Numbered from the stretch's first letter, positions 1 through 6,518 are shown. The stretch is DNA of 11,026 nucleotides from an uncultured Sutterella sp. (GCA_900552915.1 USBS01000061.1:1-11026), one strand, 5' to 3'. Notes: a model not told the origin generated them from the sequence alone. Made by a program: numbers and translations.

Positions 1-32
1 CCATCATTGAACGTTATATCCAGTCTCAAAAT

Positions 33-55
33 CGGCCGAAATAGCTTTTCGGCCG
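33..55 (-). terminator. hairpin, possible weak terminator of the AAA ATPase gene
   Basis: A perfect 9-bp inverted repeat (CGGCCGAAA / TTTCGGCCG, arms 33-41 and 47-55, 5-nt loop) lies about 80 nt beyond the stop codon of the ATPase gene. On the minus strand the hairpin is followed only by ATTTTG, so the T-tract is short. The stem is strong but terminator function is only plausible. A second imperfect hairpin, CCCCA.GC / GC.TGGGG, lies between it and the gene (69-88). Confidence 0.45.
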
Positions 56-137
56 GGCCGCTATCCATCCCCACGCTCACGCATGGGGAATTCCGCGGCG
101 TTACGTTAAATTGCACCTGTGCTATTTTCCTGCCTTG

Positions 138-1307
138 CTATGCTGACTTTTGCCGCCGAACAAACTCATCAAAAAGAGGAACGGTAAAAGCTACTAGGCC
201 ATGTTTGGGGCTGTAGATCATTCCCTTATCAGCGATACGCATTCGCAACGGTCCGATTCCGGTCGTTGTTTTCCCCATTGCTTGTGCAACTTGCCCTATC
301 CGGTATGGTCCGACGCCCAAAGAGGCCATTGCTTCAACAAAAGCAATTTCTTGAGGAGTCAAGCGATCCAGACGAACTCTGAAAAAGCCTTTGTCTAGCT
401 CATGTATCGTTTCTTTGTATGCTTGTTTGGCGTCAGCCAAGGTTATTGTGTGACCTTCTGCAATATTCCATGCACAGTATGCCCATTCCTGCAAAAAGAA
501 CGGATACCCGTGCGTGCCGTGTTCTATTTCGATTACGGCTGCTTCGTCAATTGAAGCGGATTCTTCAACGATCGGCTTAACGATTGCGTCCTTCACCTCA
601 TCGGAAGACAACGGGCCAATTTCGCAGTATTGGAAAAGTCTTTCTGAGTACGATTTAGCGTCGCCCGCAAGCTTTGCGACCAAGGGCAAACCGGCGCCGA
701 TAAACATCACCGGAAGTTCAAGTTGATTTATCCTATGCAGCGACACAATCAAAGCGGACAAATCTTCCTCATTCAGATACTGCACCTCATCAATCAGCAA
801 AAGCCAACCCTTGTTGGCAGCCTTTGCAGCATGACCTACCGCAGCAAACAGTTCTGGCAAGTCCAGCTCGAGCTTTCCGCTGTCTGCAATCCCATCCGGA
901 GGATCAATGCTGATTCCCACTCCGGCTATATCAATATCAAAAATCGAAGCAAAGCGCTGCAAAACCGCAAGCCCTTCTTTAGCCAAAGCCTTCGCTTTGT
1001 CAACCGTGGATAGCGACCTCAGAACTTTTTGTATTTGGGGATACAAAAGAGCCGCCAACGAATCGTTCTCAGGCGATTCGATTTTGGATATGACGAAATC
1101 ATGCTCAGCAATCCGACGCCCGATTTCGTTTAGCAATACGGTTTTGCCTGTACCTCTGAGTCCCAAGAGCAACATCGGACGACCTGACCGACCTCGGAGC
1201 AGGTGACCACAAGAAGTCAAAGCATAGTTGATATATTCTTCTCGTCCGGCAAGCTCTGGCGGTCTGCTTCCGGCACCTGGAGCAAATGGATTGTTGAATG
1301 GGTCCAT
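138..1307 (-). CDS. Orc1/Cdc6-like AAA ATPase (AAA_16 type) with C-terminal winged helix
   Basis: A 389-residue P-loop ATPase. Walker A is GLRGTGKT (residues 49-56) and Walker B is LLLIDEVQ (169-176, Asp173/Glu174). A GTHGYPFFLQEWA segment (264-276) fits the helical lid. Residues about 317-385 look like a winged helix, ending KGMIYSPKHGLVAFTVPLFDEF split over 361-382. The N-terminus, NPFAPGAGSRPPELAGRE, is typical of a widespread family of bacterial ATP-binding proteins of about 400 residues that resemble archaeal Orc/Cdc6 ATPases; their role is not established. I chose the ATG at 1307. A TTG at 1337 would add 10 residues but lies in the AT-rich presumed promoter, and neither start has a clear Shine-Dalgarno. 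By eye GC is lower (near 48%) than in the housekeeping genes. No partner gene is adjacent, so the function is unassigned. Confidence 0.85.
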   Translation of the reverse strand: MDPFNNPFAPGAGSRPPELAGREEYINYALTSCGHLLRGRSGRPMLLLGLRGTGKTVLLNEIGRRIAEHDFVISKIESPENDSLAALLYPQIQKVLRSLSTVDKAKALAKEGLAVLQRFASIFDIDIAGVGISIDPPDGIADSGKLELDLPELFAAVGHAAKAANKGWLLLIDEVQYLNEEDLSALIVSLHRINQLELPVMFIGAGLPLVAKLAGDAKSYSERLFQYCEIGPLSSDEVKDAIVKPIVEESASIDEAAVIEIEHGTHGYPFFLQEWAYCAWNIAEGHTITLADAKQAYKETIHELDKGFFRVRLDRLTPQEIAFVEAMASLGVGPYRIGQVAQAMGKTTTGIGPLRMRIADKGMIYSPKHGLVAFTVPLFDEFVRRQKSA

Positions 1308-1337
1308 AACAAAAGAAATTTTGAAGGATTTGACCAA

Positions 1338-1375
1338 TTTATATGAAATATTACATGTTTTTTATAATATTTGAT
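1338..1375. promoter_or_regulatory. AT-rich promoter region upstream of the ATPase gene
   Basis: This short stretch is almost entirely A/T, unlike its surroundings. On the minus strand TATAAA (1343-1338) is a candidate -10, which would place the transcript start just ahead of the ATG at 1307. On the plus strand a perfect TATAAT (1363-1368) is present. Neither has a good -35 element, so this is only a likely promoter zone. Confidence 0.35.
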
Positions 1376-1548
1376 ATGATTTGCTCAAGGTCGCAAGGAT
1401 GTCCGTTGCTGTCCAAAACAAAATCTGTTACGAGATCGGTTCTTCTGGTTAAAGAACTTAAGTCCAACCAAAACTTTTGAACCTGCTGCCCATCGTGTCC
1501 CGATCTGCTTATGCTTATTTTGTTTCGTAGAGCAATGCTGCAGCTCAA
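1351..1548 (-). CDS. small hypothetical ORF, possibly a C-terminal gene remnant
   Basis: A 65-codon minus-strand frame between the 143-residue hypothetical gene and the ATPase. Its only start is a TTG that overlaps the TGA of the upstream gene (TTGA, 1545-1548), with no clear ribosome binding site. The translation reads like normal protein (for example QKFWLDLSSLTRRTDLVTDF and CDLEQIISNII) but I recognise no family. Two readings fit. It may be a short coupled gene, or the tail of a larger gene whose 5' part was lost when this region was rearranged. It ends just before the AT-rich ATPase promoter. Coding status is uncertain. Confidence 0.3.
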   Translation of the reverse strand: MSCSIALRNKISISRSGHDGQQVQKFWLDLSSLTRRTDLVTDFVLDSNGHPCDLEQIISNIIKNM

Positions 1549-1976
1549 CGCGGTTCTCGCACCTGATACCTCTTGTCGTTTACGGGCGACAAGAGGTTTT
1601 TGCTGCCTGCGACATCACACGACACCGACGTCGCCCAGTCGCGCTCGATCAGATCGTCGGCAAATGCACGCGCCGCAGCATCGAGTTCGGCAGGACATCC
1701 TCCGCGCCGGTTGATCCAACAGTCGATGGCGCAGCGGGCGGTAAAAGGCTCACCTTCGAAGATGTACTCAAGGAGCTTTTGCACAAGCATCGTTTCGCGC
1801 ACGCGCTCGCCGCGGGTGAGCGCCGCAAGCGGTGCAACTCGCTCGGGTTCCACCCCGTTGGAGATGAGAAAACCCAGGCCGATCGGCAGGTATTTTCGAG
1901 CCATGAACCGATATTGATTACGGATGCGGTAGAGCGGTGCCGGGCAAAGTTGACGGAAGTAATCGGTGGTAAGCAT
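1545..1976 (-). CDS. hypothetical protein, 143 residues
   Basis: Starts MLTTDYFRQLCPAPLYRIRN. The ATG at 1976 is chosen because GTGAGG sits 5 nt upstream; an in-frame extension to 2003 has no such site. There is no signal peptide, membrane segment or familiar motif. The protein has four Cys (residues 11, 82, 86 and 94) before a fifth near the C-terminus, and the 82/86/94 spacing within RCAIDCWINRRGGC might reflect metal binding or just chance. The middle (residues 55-115) looks helical. The last roughly 25 residues are encoded through a perfect inverted repeat that reads as a plus-strand terminator, so the natural 3' end may have been altered. The gene is separated from the rsmB-like terminator by about 310 nt and likely has its own promoter. 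Product unknown. Confidence 0.6.
   Translation of the reverse strand: MLTTDYFRQLCPAPLYRIRNQYRFMARKYLPIGLGFLISNGVEPERVAPLAALTRGERVRETMLVQKLLEYIFEGEPFTARCAIDCWINRRGGCPAELDAAARAFADDLIERDWATSVSCDVAGSKNLLSPVNDKRYQVREPR
1569..1601 (+). terminator. strong rho-independent terminator, plus-strand orientation
   Basis: A perfect 10-bp stem (CCTCTTGTCG 1569-1578, CGACAAGAGG 1587-1596) with an 8-nt loop is followed immediately by TTTTT (1597-1601). On the minus strand it lacks a T-tract, so it is oriented for plus-strand transcription. No plus-strand gene lies upstream, and the structure sits inside the 3' end of a minus-strand ORF. Confidence 0.75.
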
Positions 1977-2286
1977 AGAGACCTCACGAAAGAAAAGAAT
2001 CAATCCTTGATTCTCATTTTACGGTCTCGCAATTCCGATTTTTTCGTTGATTTTCAACTATTTAATGCATTGCTGACACACGTCATCAATACCATTTTTA
2101 AATTTTTCGGAGCATCATTTTGACTGAATTTCCTGATCCTTAAACCCCCTACCGAAGGCATATCTTGTGGTCGCTTCCGTGCGCTTCATCACCGACAGAG
2201 GCTGAGGCTCAACAGACCGACGCTTAAAACAGCCCGTCGATACGGACCATCAGGGCTCAGGATCAAACTTTTGCGTCTTCGCAAGC
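1977..2286. other. intergenic region upstream of the 143-residue gene
   Basis: About 310 nt with no convincing gene on either strand. The left half (to about 2115) is AT-rich and presumably holds the promoter of the hypothetical gene. A candidate on the minus strand is TTGATG (2089-2084), an 18-nt spacer and TTAAAT (2065-2060). The right half is GC-richer and contains only a weak 5-bp hairpin (AGCCC/GGGCT, 2231-2257) and a small hairpin TTGCG/CGCAA near 2272-2285. I see no tRNA or known structured RNA here. Confidence 0.5.
1996..2014. promoter_or_regulatory. palindrome in the leader of the hypothetical gene (operator candidate)
   Basis: AGAATCAA and TTGATTCT form a perfect 8-bp inverted repeat with a 3-nt centre, about 20 nt upstream of the ATG at 1976. 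Its size and position suit a repressor operator or a small leader hairpin. No regulator with a matching specificity is evident in the window. Confidence 0.35.
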
Positions 2287-2340
2287 AAAAAATTGAGCCT
2301 TGCCGGAGAAAATCTCAAGGATCATCCGCACAAGGCTCAA
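2287..2340 (-). terminator. rho-independent terminator of the purN-rsmB-like operon
   Basis: A perfect 10-bp stem, TTGAGCCTTG (2340-2331) and CAAGGCTCAA (2302-2293) read on the minus strand, encloses a 28-nt loop and is followed by TTTTTT (2292-2287). It begins 30 nt beyond the stop codon of the methyltransferase gene. Confidence 0.8.
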
Positions 2341-2369
2341 GTTACAAGCGGTTTTCAGGCCGTCGAAGG

Positions 2370-3833
2370 TCACATTTTCTTCTTTTGCAGCACGGCGGCA
2401 AAGAAGCCGTCGGTGTGGTGACGATGCGGCAGCATCACAAAGAAGTCCCCGAACTCTTCCTTTTGGAAGTCGGGCAGCTGCACGCCCTGCTTGGCAAGCA
2501 CGTCGGTGGCGTTCAGAAGCTCAAACTCGGGGTGCGCCGCCAGGAAGGCATTCACGACATCCTGGTTTTCTCGCTGCAGCACCGAGCAGGTAGCGTAAAC
2601 GATGCGGCCTTCGGGCTTGAGAAGTTTGCTTGCTTCCTCCAGAACACTCTTTTGCACCGCATTGATGCGCTCGAGCTCATCGGGAGTCAGACGCCACTTC
2701 AGATCCGGATTGCGGCGCAGCGTGCCTGTGCCTGTGCAGGGTGCGTCCACAAGCACGCGGTCGAACTTGCCGCGCAGACGCTTGATGCGGTTGTCCTTTT
2801 CGTCGCGGATGGCCACCGGATGAACGTTCGAAAGTCCCGCACGACGCATACGGGGCGTTAGGCCCTGCAGGCGCTTTTCGTTGATGTCGAAAGCGTAGAG
2901 ACGTCCCGTCGACTTCATCAAGGCGCCGAGCGCCAAGGTCTTGCCGCCCGCACCCGCGCAGAAGTCACAGATCATTTCGCCTCGCTTGACGCCGACCAGG
3001 CGTGCAATGAGCTGGCTGCCTTCGTCCTGAATGTCGATGCGACCTTCCTGATACACAGGCCAGCGGATCAGCCCGGGCTTGTCGGTCAAACGAATGCCGT
3101 CGGGCGAAAACTGCATGGGCTCGGCAGTGACCTTGTGTTCGGCCAGTTCCGCAATCACGTCGTCGCGCTTGGCTTTTAGCGTATTGACGCGCAAGTCAAG
3201 CGGCGCCCCCTGAAGCGAAGCCTCAAAAAGCTTCGCTGCGGCCTCACCGTATTGTTTGCTTTCGAGCTCATAGAGCCAGAACGGCATTTCGGCGCGCACT
3301 TCGGGCGGCGCTTTTTCGAGCTTTAAGGCAAGCATGTTCGTCACCGGCCCCTTTTCGGAACCGAGCACGGCATCTCCCAGGGCCTCGACGCCGTACTGCA
3401 TGGCAAGCGTCAAAAGCGCTGCGGCCTTCGGTGCGCGCTCAGGTTTTACTGGCTTCATGCGCCAGGCGATTTCCGAGTAATGGCGCAGTGCGTAGAAAAT
3501 AGCTTCGGCCAGAATCGTACGGTCGCGACTGCCCAACTTCGGATTGGATTTGAAAAACGCCTTCATGAGCGTGTCGGCAGGACCGTCGAGCTTGAGAATC
3601 ACCGCAAAGGCACGCGTCAGTTCACCGGCAATGAGGTTTGTGATTCGAACCTTGTCGGGATTGAGGCGCTGCTGACGCACCTTGGCGGGAGCCCCCTTGG
3701 CCGGGGCCGAACTGCGCTTTTGTTCGGCCTGGCGCTTTTGCGCAGCACGCTGACGCTCGGTCAATTTCTTTTCCGTCTTCTCGCGGCGAACCTTCACCGG
3801 CGCAAACGGCATCTTCTTTGTTTTCTGTTCCAT
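2370..3833 (-). CDS. RsmB/NOP2-family SAM-dependent rRNA (cytosine-C5) methyltransferase
   Basis: A 487-residue enzyme of the Sun/NOL1/NOP2 family, which methylates C5 of cytosine in RNA, usually 16S rRNA. The SAM-binding motif is DFCAGAGGKT (290-299). The two conserved cysteines are both present: Cys366 in DAPCTGTGTLRRNPDLKW and Cys416 in YATCSVLQREN. Residues about 60-190 correspond to the NusB-like N-terminal part of RsmB. Residues 1-60 form an extra Lys/Arg/Gln-rich tail, probably disordered and RNA-binding. The gene starts 18 nt after the purN stop, so the two are co-transcribed. Its Shine-Dalgarno is weak, suggesting coupling to purN. This purN-linked paralogue is common in Burkholderiales and distinct from the fmt-linked rsmB, so the exact target base is uncertain and I give no symbol. 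Confidence 0.9.
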   Translation of the reverse strand: MEQKTKKMPFAPVKVRREKTEKKLTERQRAAQKRQAEQKRSSAPAKGAPAKVRQQRLNPDKVRITNLIAGELTRAFAVILKLDGPADTLMKAFFKSNPKLGSRDRTILAEAIFYALRHYSEIAWRMKPVKPERAPKAAALLTLAMQYGVEALGDAVLGSEKGPVTNMLALKLEKAPPEVRAEMPFWLYELESKQYGEAAAKLFEASLQGAPLDLRVNTLKAKRDDVIAELAEHKVTAEPMQFSPDGIRLTDKPGLIRWPVYQEGRIDIQDEGSQLIARLVGVKRGEMICDFCAGAGGKTLALGALMKSTGRLYAFDINEKRLQGLTPRMRRAGLSNVHPVAIRDEKDNRIKRLRGKFDRVLVDAPCTGTGTLRRNPDLKWRLTPDELERINAVQKSVLEEASKLLKPEGRIVYATCSVLQRENQDVVNAFLAAHPEFELLNATDVLAKQGVQLPDFQKEEFGDFFVMLPHRHHTDGFFAAVLQKKKM

Positions 3834-3851
3834 AGTATGGGTATCCGGTGA

Positions 3852-4499
3852 TTAGCAGTCGAAAACAGCAAGACTGCGGGCGGTTTCGTCGTCCATAACG
3901 CTGCGGCCGTCGACGAGCTTCACTTTTCCGGAGGCAACGGCCTTGACGGCGCGCGGATAAAGAATGTGTTCAAGACGCAGGCCGCGGTGCGCAAGCGTGT
4001 CGGCATCGTCGCTTGCGAGCACCGGCACGACGGCCTGGCCGATGATGGCGCCGCCGTCCAATTCGGAACTCACGAAATGCACCGTGCAGCCGTGCACGCG
4101 AACACCCGCCTGCAACGCGCGGTTGTGGGTGTCGAGCCCCTTGAAAAGCGGCAGCAGCGCCGGATGAATATTGAGGATTTTTCCAGCGTAATGATCGACG
4201 AACACGGGCGTCAAAACACGCATGAAGCCCGCGAGCACCACAACGTCGGGATTGTGCTTGTCGATGATCTCGATCATTGCACGCTCGAAGTCTTCTCGCG
4301 TTTCAAATTTCTTATGATCGACAACGGCCGTTTCGATGCCCATTTCCTTGGCCCGGTCAAGGCCCGCCGCATCGGGGCGGTTGGAAAGAACAAGCGAAAT
4401 ACGGATGCCCTCGGCTGCCCAATTTTCACGCTCGCAGGCCTGCGCGATCGCAACAAAATTCGAGCCGCGGCCCGAGATCAAAACGACAATGTTCTTCAT
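3852..4499 (-). CDS. purN: phosphoribosylglycinamide formyltransferase (GART)
   Basis: A 215-residue cytosolic enzyme of purine synthesis. It transfers the formyl group from 10-formyltetrahydrofolate to glycinamide ribonucleotide. The phosphate-binding start SGRGSN (9-14) is intact. So are the catalytic residues of the family: Asn110 and His112 in NIHPALLP, and Asp148 in SELDGG. Length matches the E. coli enzyme (212). It is the first gene of a two-gene operon with the RsmB-like methyltransferase. The upstream 183 nt to the nuclease gene are non-coding. The ribosome binding site is not strong (CAGGGCAG, about 6-13 nt upstream). Confidence 0.97.
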   Translation of the reverse strand: MKNIVVLISGRGSNFVAIAQACERENWAAEGIRISLVLSNRPDAAGLDRAKEMGIETAVVDHKKFETREDFERAMIEIIDKHNPDVVVLAGFMRVLTPVFVDHYAGKILNIHPALLPLFKGLDTHNRALQAGVRVHGCTVHFVSSELDGGAIIGQAVVPVLASDDADTLAHRGLRLEHILYPRAVKAVASGKVKLVDGRSVMDDETARSLAVFDC

Positions 4500-4645
4500 G
4501 ATTGATGCTGCCCTGCCTGCTGCGGCCGGGACTCAAGAAAGGAAAAAATCTTTCAAACACACGAAAACACGCCGGCGACTCATGAGGCTGCTGTCGGACG
4601 CGGTTTCGCTTCGGCACCGCAATTGTACGCGAGCGCGCGCGAAGA

Positions 4646-4661
4646 CTCCCGCCTTCGGGAG
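4646..4661 (-). terminator. short hairpin after the nuclease gene, possible weak terminator
   Basis: CTCCCG and CGGGAG form a perfect 6-bp stem with a 4-nt loop, 22 nt beyond the nuclease stop codon. On the minus strand it is followed by TCTTCG, a poor T-tract, so termination is likely inefficient if it occurs at all. Confidence 0.35.
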
Positions 4662-4682
4662 GAACGATCCTGCTGCGGTTCC

Positions 4683-5240
4683 TTAGTTGCAGTTGATCGG
4701 CTTGGACGGAACCGGCTTGGCGTGCGCCCGATGCTTTTCCCAGTCGGCGGCATAGCGGCGGGCAAGCTCGGCGGACTCGAGCCTCAGCATGTTTTCCGCG
4801 TTGTCGTTTTCCGCGTTGTCTTTTTCCGCGTCGTCTTTGTAGTTGAAGCTGCCGGTGAGCACGACTCGGTCATCGATGACCATCACCTTGTTGTGAAAGA
4901 TCGCGTGTTTGCCGTCGACGAAGACCGAAACGCCGCGGGAAGCCAGTTCGTCGCGCAGGCTCTTTTTGTATTTGCTATTGCGCGTGTCCATGACGAACGC
5001 AACGTCCAGACCGCGCTCCTTGGCGCGGACGAGCGCTTCGGCGATTTCGCGGCTTTCGAACTTGTAGGCGCCCGCGCGAATGCTCTTCTGCGCCCGATCG
5101 ATTTCGGACACGATCGCCGCCTTGGCGCCGCCCTTGGGCGAAAACCAAACCTGCGCCTCGGCTGTCGTCGGGGATGCGGCAGACGAACAAGCGGAGGTCA
5201 GAACGAGAAGAGAGCCGATAAGCGCGGTACGCAAAAGCAT
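4683..5240 (-). CDS. exported phospholipase-D-superfamily nuclease (Nuc-like), probable lipoprotein
   Basis: A 185-residue single-domain PLD-family protein resembling the plasmid-borne Nuc endonuclease. The HKD signature is complete: His116, Lys118 and Asp123 in HNKVMVIDD, then GSFN (130-133). One motif per chain implies a dimer. The N-terminus has a hydrophobic signal with LTSAC; Cys18 could be lipidated, although the -3 Thr is unusual for a lipobox. Export to the periplasm or outer membrane is likely, and the substrate is probably nucleic acid. The ATG at 5240 is chosen for its GGGAG 6 nt upstream; the frame extends to a TTG at 5273 without a site. Residues 136-150 are three tandem pentapeptides (DDAEK, DNAEN, DNAEN) where relatives normally have one NAEN, placed just after the active-site motif. 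Confidence 0.88.
   Translation of the reverse strand: MLLRTALIGSLLVLTSACSSAASPTTAEAQVWFSPKGGAKAAIVSEIDRAQKSIRAGAYKFESREIAEALVRAKERGLDVAFVMDTRNSKYKKSLRDELASRGVSVFVDGKHAIFHNKVMVIDDRVVLTGSFNYKDDAEKDNAENDNAENMLRLESAELARRYAADWEKHRAHAKPVPSKPINCN
4791..4835. repeat. 15-bp tandem repeat, three units
   Basis: Two identical units GTTTTCCGCGTTGTC (4791-4805 and 4806-4820) are followed by a third with two substitutions (4821-4835). The unit length keeps the nuclease reading frame and encodes the pentapeptide repeat D(N/D)AE(N/K). Confidence 0.9.
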
Positions 5241-5447
5241 GCGGAACTCCCGATGCAAAGACAGCAAAAGCAATATACGTTCGTTAATTGTGCCCGGTGC
5301 CGAGCCGAAGCGTCGGCCGAGAGCTTCCCGATCTATCTCTCAATCGAGCTCTTCCTTATAATTTGCGGCTCATTCGGTCCTGCGGCCGAGCGTGAATCAG
5401 TCACTTCCCCCGTTCGGACTTTTCAGACACCAGACAGAACCACCGGC
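5241..5447. promoter_or_regulatory. divergent intergenic region between the nuclease and ribF
   Basis: Divergent promoters are expected here. A perfect -10 TATAAT lies on the plus strand at 5357-5362, about 85 nt before the ribF ATG, but with no good -35. On the minus strand TATATT (5277-5272) is a candidate -10 for the nuclease. I see no FMN riboswitch in the ribF leader. Confidence 0.4.
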
Positions 5448-5996
5448 ATGCAGATTATCCGCGGCCTTCCGAGCCCCAACCATAAATGCGACTGCGCCGC
5501 CGTCATCGGCAATTTCGACGGCGTACACCTCGGCCATCAGGCGCTTCTCGCCGCGATGACCCGGGAGGCGCATGCGCGCGGGCTTACTTCAGCCGTGGTG
5601 ACATTCGAACCCCACCCCAGAGAGCTTTTCGGGAAGGAACCCCATGCCCGCATCTGCACTCTGCGCGACAAAATGATTGCGTTTGCGCGCTGCGGAGTGA
5701 ACCGCGTCTACATCATGCCCTTTACCCGACGCTTCGCCTCTCTTTCACCCGAGCAATTCGCGCGCGACATCCTCTCCGAGGGCTTAGGTTGCCGTTGGGT
5801 AACCGTCGGCAACAATTTCCATTTCGGATCGCGCGGCGCAGGCGACTTCGAGATGCTGCGTGCATTCGGAAAAACCTATGGGTTTGAAGCCGTTGCCACA
5901 CCCCTGGTGCTGCACGCCGACGAACGGGTGTCAAGCTCGCGCGTACGCAAAGCAATGGCTGCCGGGGACCTTGTCGAAACCGCCCCTACTGCGTGA
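5448..5996 (+). CDS. ribF: RibF N-terminal half: FMN adenylyltransferase domain (frameshifted gene)
   Basis: 182 residues covering the FAD-synthetase (nucleotidyltransferase) domain of bifunctional RibF, which adenylates FMN to FAD. The HxGH nucleotide-binding motif is in GNFDGVHLGHQ (21-31) and the conserved VSSSRVR (161-167) is present. The usual RibF is about 310-330 residues. Here the frame runs into a TGA at 5994 directly after GDLVETA. The conserved interdomain LLGRP-type segment is missing and the kinase domain continues in another frame. By comparison with the family, about 16 nt appear to be deleted around 5979-5987. The ATG at 5448 starts the typical MQIIRGLP, although the open frame extends far upstream with no coding sense. 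The ribosome binding site is poor. This may be half of a pseudogene or a functional stand-alone adenylyltransferase. Confidence 0.85.
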   Translation: MQIIRGLPSPNHKCDCAAVIGNFDGVHLGHQALLAAMTREAHARGLTSAVVTFEPHPRELFGKEPHARICTLRDKMIAFARCGVNRVYIMPFTRRFASLSPEQFARDILSEGLGCRWVTVGNNFHFGSRGAGDFEMLRAFGKTYGFEAVATPLVLHADERVSSSRVRKAMAAGDLVETAPTA

Positions 5997-6370
5997 CCGG
6001 CCGCGTCATTCACGGTGCCGCACTCGGTCGTACGCTCGGATTTCCGACGCTCAACATTGCGATGCTTCCGCCCGGCTCCAAAGCTGTTTGTGCTCTGCAC
6101 GGCGTCTTTGCTGTGCGCGTCAAGGGCCTTGACGGAGACCGCATCTTCGGCGGCGTTGCGAGCCTGGGCTTCAAGCCCACGGTGGCTTCCGACCGCCGGT
6201 GGCTCTTGGAGACATTCGTCTTCAATTACTCCGGTAACGCCTACGGCAAGCTTGTTGAAGTTGAGTTTGTGGAAAAGCTCCGGGACGAAAAAAAGTTCTC
6301 AGGTCTGGTCGAACTCAAGGCTGCCATCGATCACGATGCAGCGACGGCAAGAATGATTCTGGCCGTGTAG
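5993..6370 (+). CDS. ribF: RibF C-terminal half: riboflavin kinase domain (frameshifted gene)
   Basis: 125 residues matching the flavokinase domain of RibF, which phosphorylates riboflavin to FMN. The ATP/flavin-binding GRTLGFPTLN (12-21, PTxN motif) is intact. The expected catalytic glutamate region is LLETFVFNY (Glu73), and the family's VEFVEKLRDEKKF is at 90-102. A GTG at 5993 overlaps the TGA of the first half (GTGA), an arrangement seen in translationally coupled genes. There is no Shine-Dalgarno, so expression would depend on coupling. The open frame continues upstream through codons for R-P-Y-C, the usual lead-in to this domain, showing it was once fused. The first beta-strand of the barrel is slightly shortened if GTG is used. 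No terminator is evident downstream, where the insertion sequence begins. Confidence 0.8.
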   Translation: MTGRVIHGAALGRTLGFPTLNIAMLPPGSKAVCALHGVFAVRVKGLDGDRIFGGVASLGFKPTVASDRRWLLETFVFNYSGNAYGKLVEVEFVEKLRDEKKFSGLVELKAAIDHDAATARMILAV

Positions 6371-6390
6371 TCCCTCTCATCAGCCCCAAG

Positions 6391-6422
6391 CTTGTTCAAC
6401 TTGTTAACTTATTAACTTGTTA
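6391..6422. repeat. four degenerate 8-bp tandem units
   Basis: Downstream of ribF the units CTTGTTCA, ACTTGTTA, ACTTATTA and ACTTGTTA follow one another directly (6391-6398, 6399-6406, 6407-6414, 6415-6422). The tract is AT-rich, ends about 65 nt before the inferred left end of the insertion sequence and may be ribF-flanking DNA rather than part of the element. No function is apparent. Confidence 0.6.
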
Positions 6423-6488
6423 CGCCGACTTAAGGGGCGAACTATAAATTCCAGTGCCCCTGACTGAGGGTAAAAAATAATGGATTCA

Positions 6489-6499
6489 ACCTAAACTCC
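6489..6499 (+). repeat. left terminal inverted repeat of the IS
   Basis: ACCTAAACTCC matches the reverse complement of 8561-8571 exactly. Similarity continues loosely inward (TGC versus GCA). Confidence 0.55.
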
Positions 6500-6518
6500 T
6501 GCGATTTTTCATAAACAT

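Noticed and set aside
65..94. A hairpin with ATCCCC...GGGGAA ends that resembles a type I-E CRISPR repeat.
   Set aside because: Only one copy is present, its stem-loop is about 4 nt longer than typical I-E repeats, and no spacer periodicity or cas gene is in the window. The DNA to the left of position 1 was not visible.
2258..2269. On the minus strand AGTTTGATCCTG equals part of the conserved 5' end of 16S rRNA.
   Set aside because: The following bases do not continue as 16S rRNA, so this is a 12-base chance match and not an rRNA gene or fragment.
4623..5447. Long plus-strand open frame fused upstream of ribF.
   Set aside because: It is antisense to the nuclease gene and low in coding sense; the RibF homology begins only at the ATG at 5448.
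5276..5447. FMN riboswitch upstream of ribF.
   Set aside because: The leader does not show the conserved RFN-element blocks; only a -10-like TATAAT is evident.
5978..5990. Programmed -1 frameshift joining the two ribF halves.
   Set aside because: No heptameric slippery sequence or downstream stimulatory structure is evident, and the missing linker residues would not be restored by a shift.
6433..6461. AGGGGC/GCCCCT hairpin after ribF as a ribF terminator.
   Set aside because: The stem is only 6 bp with a 17-nt loop and there is no T-tract on the plus strand.
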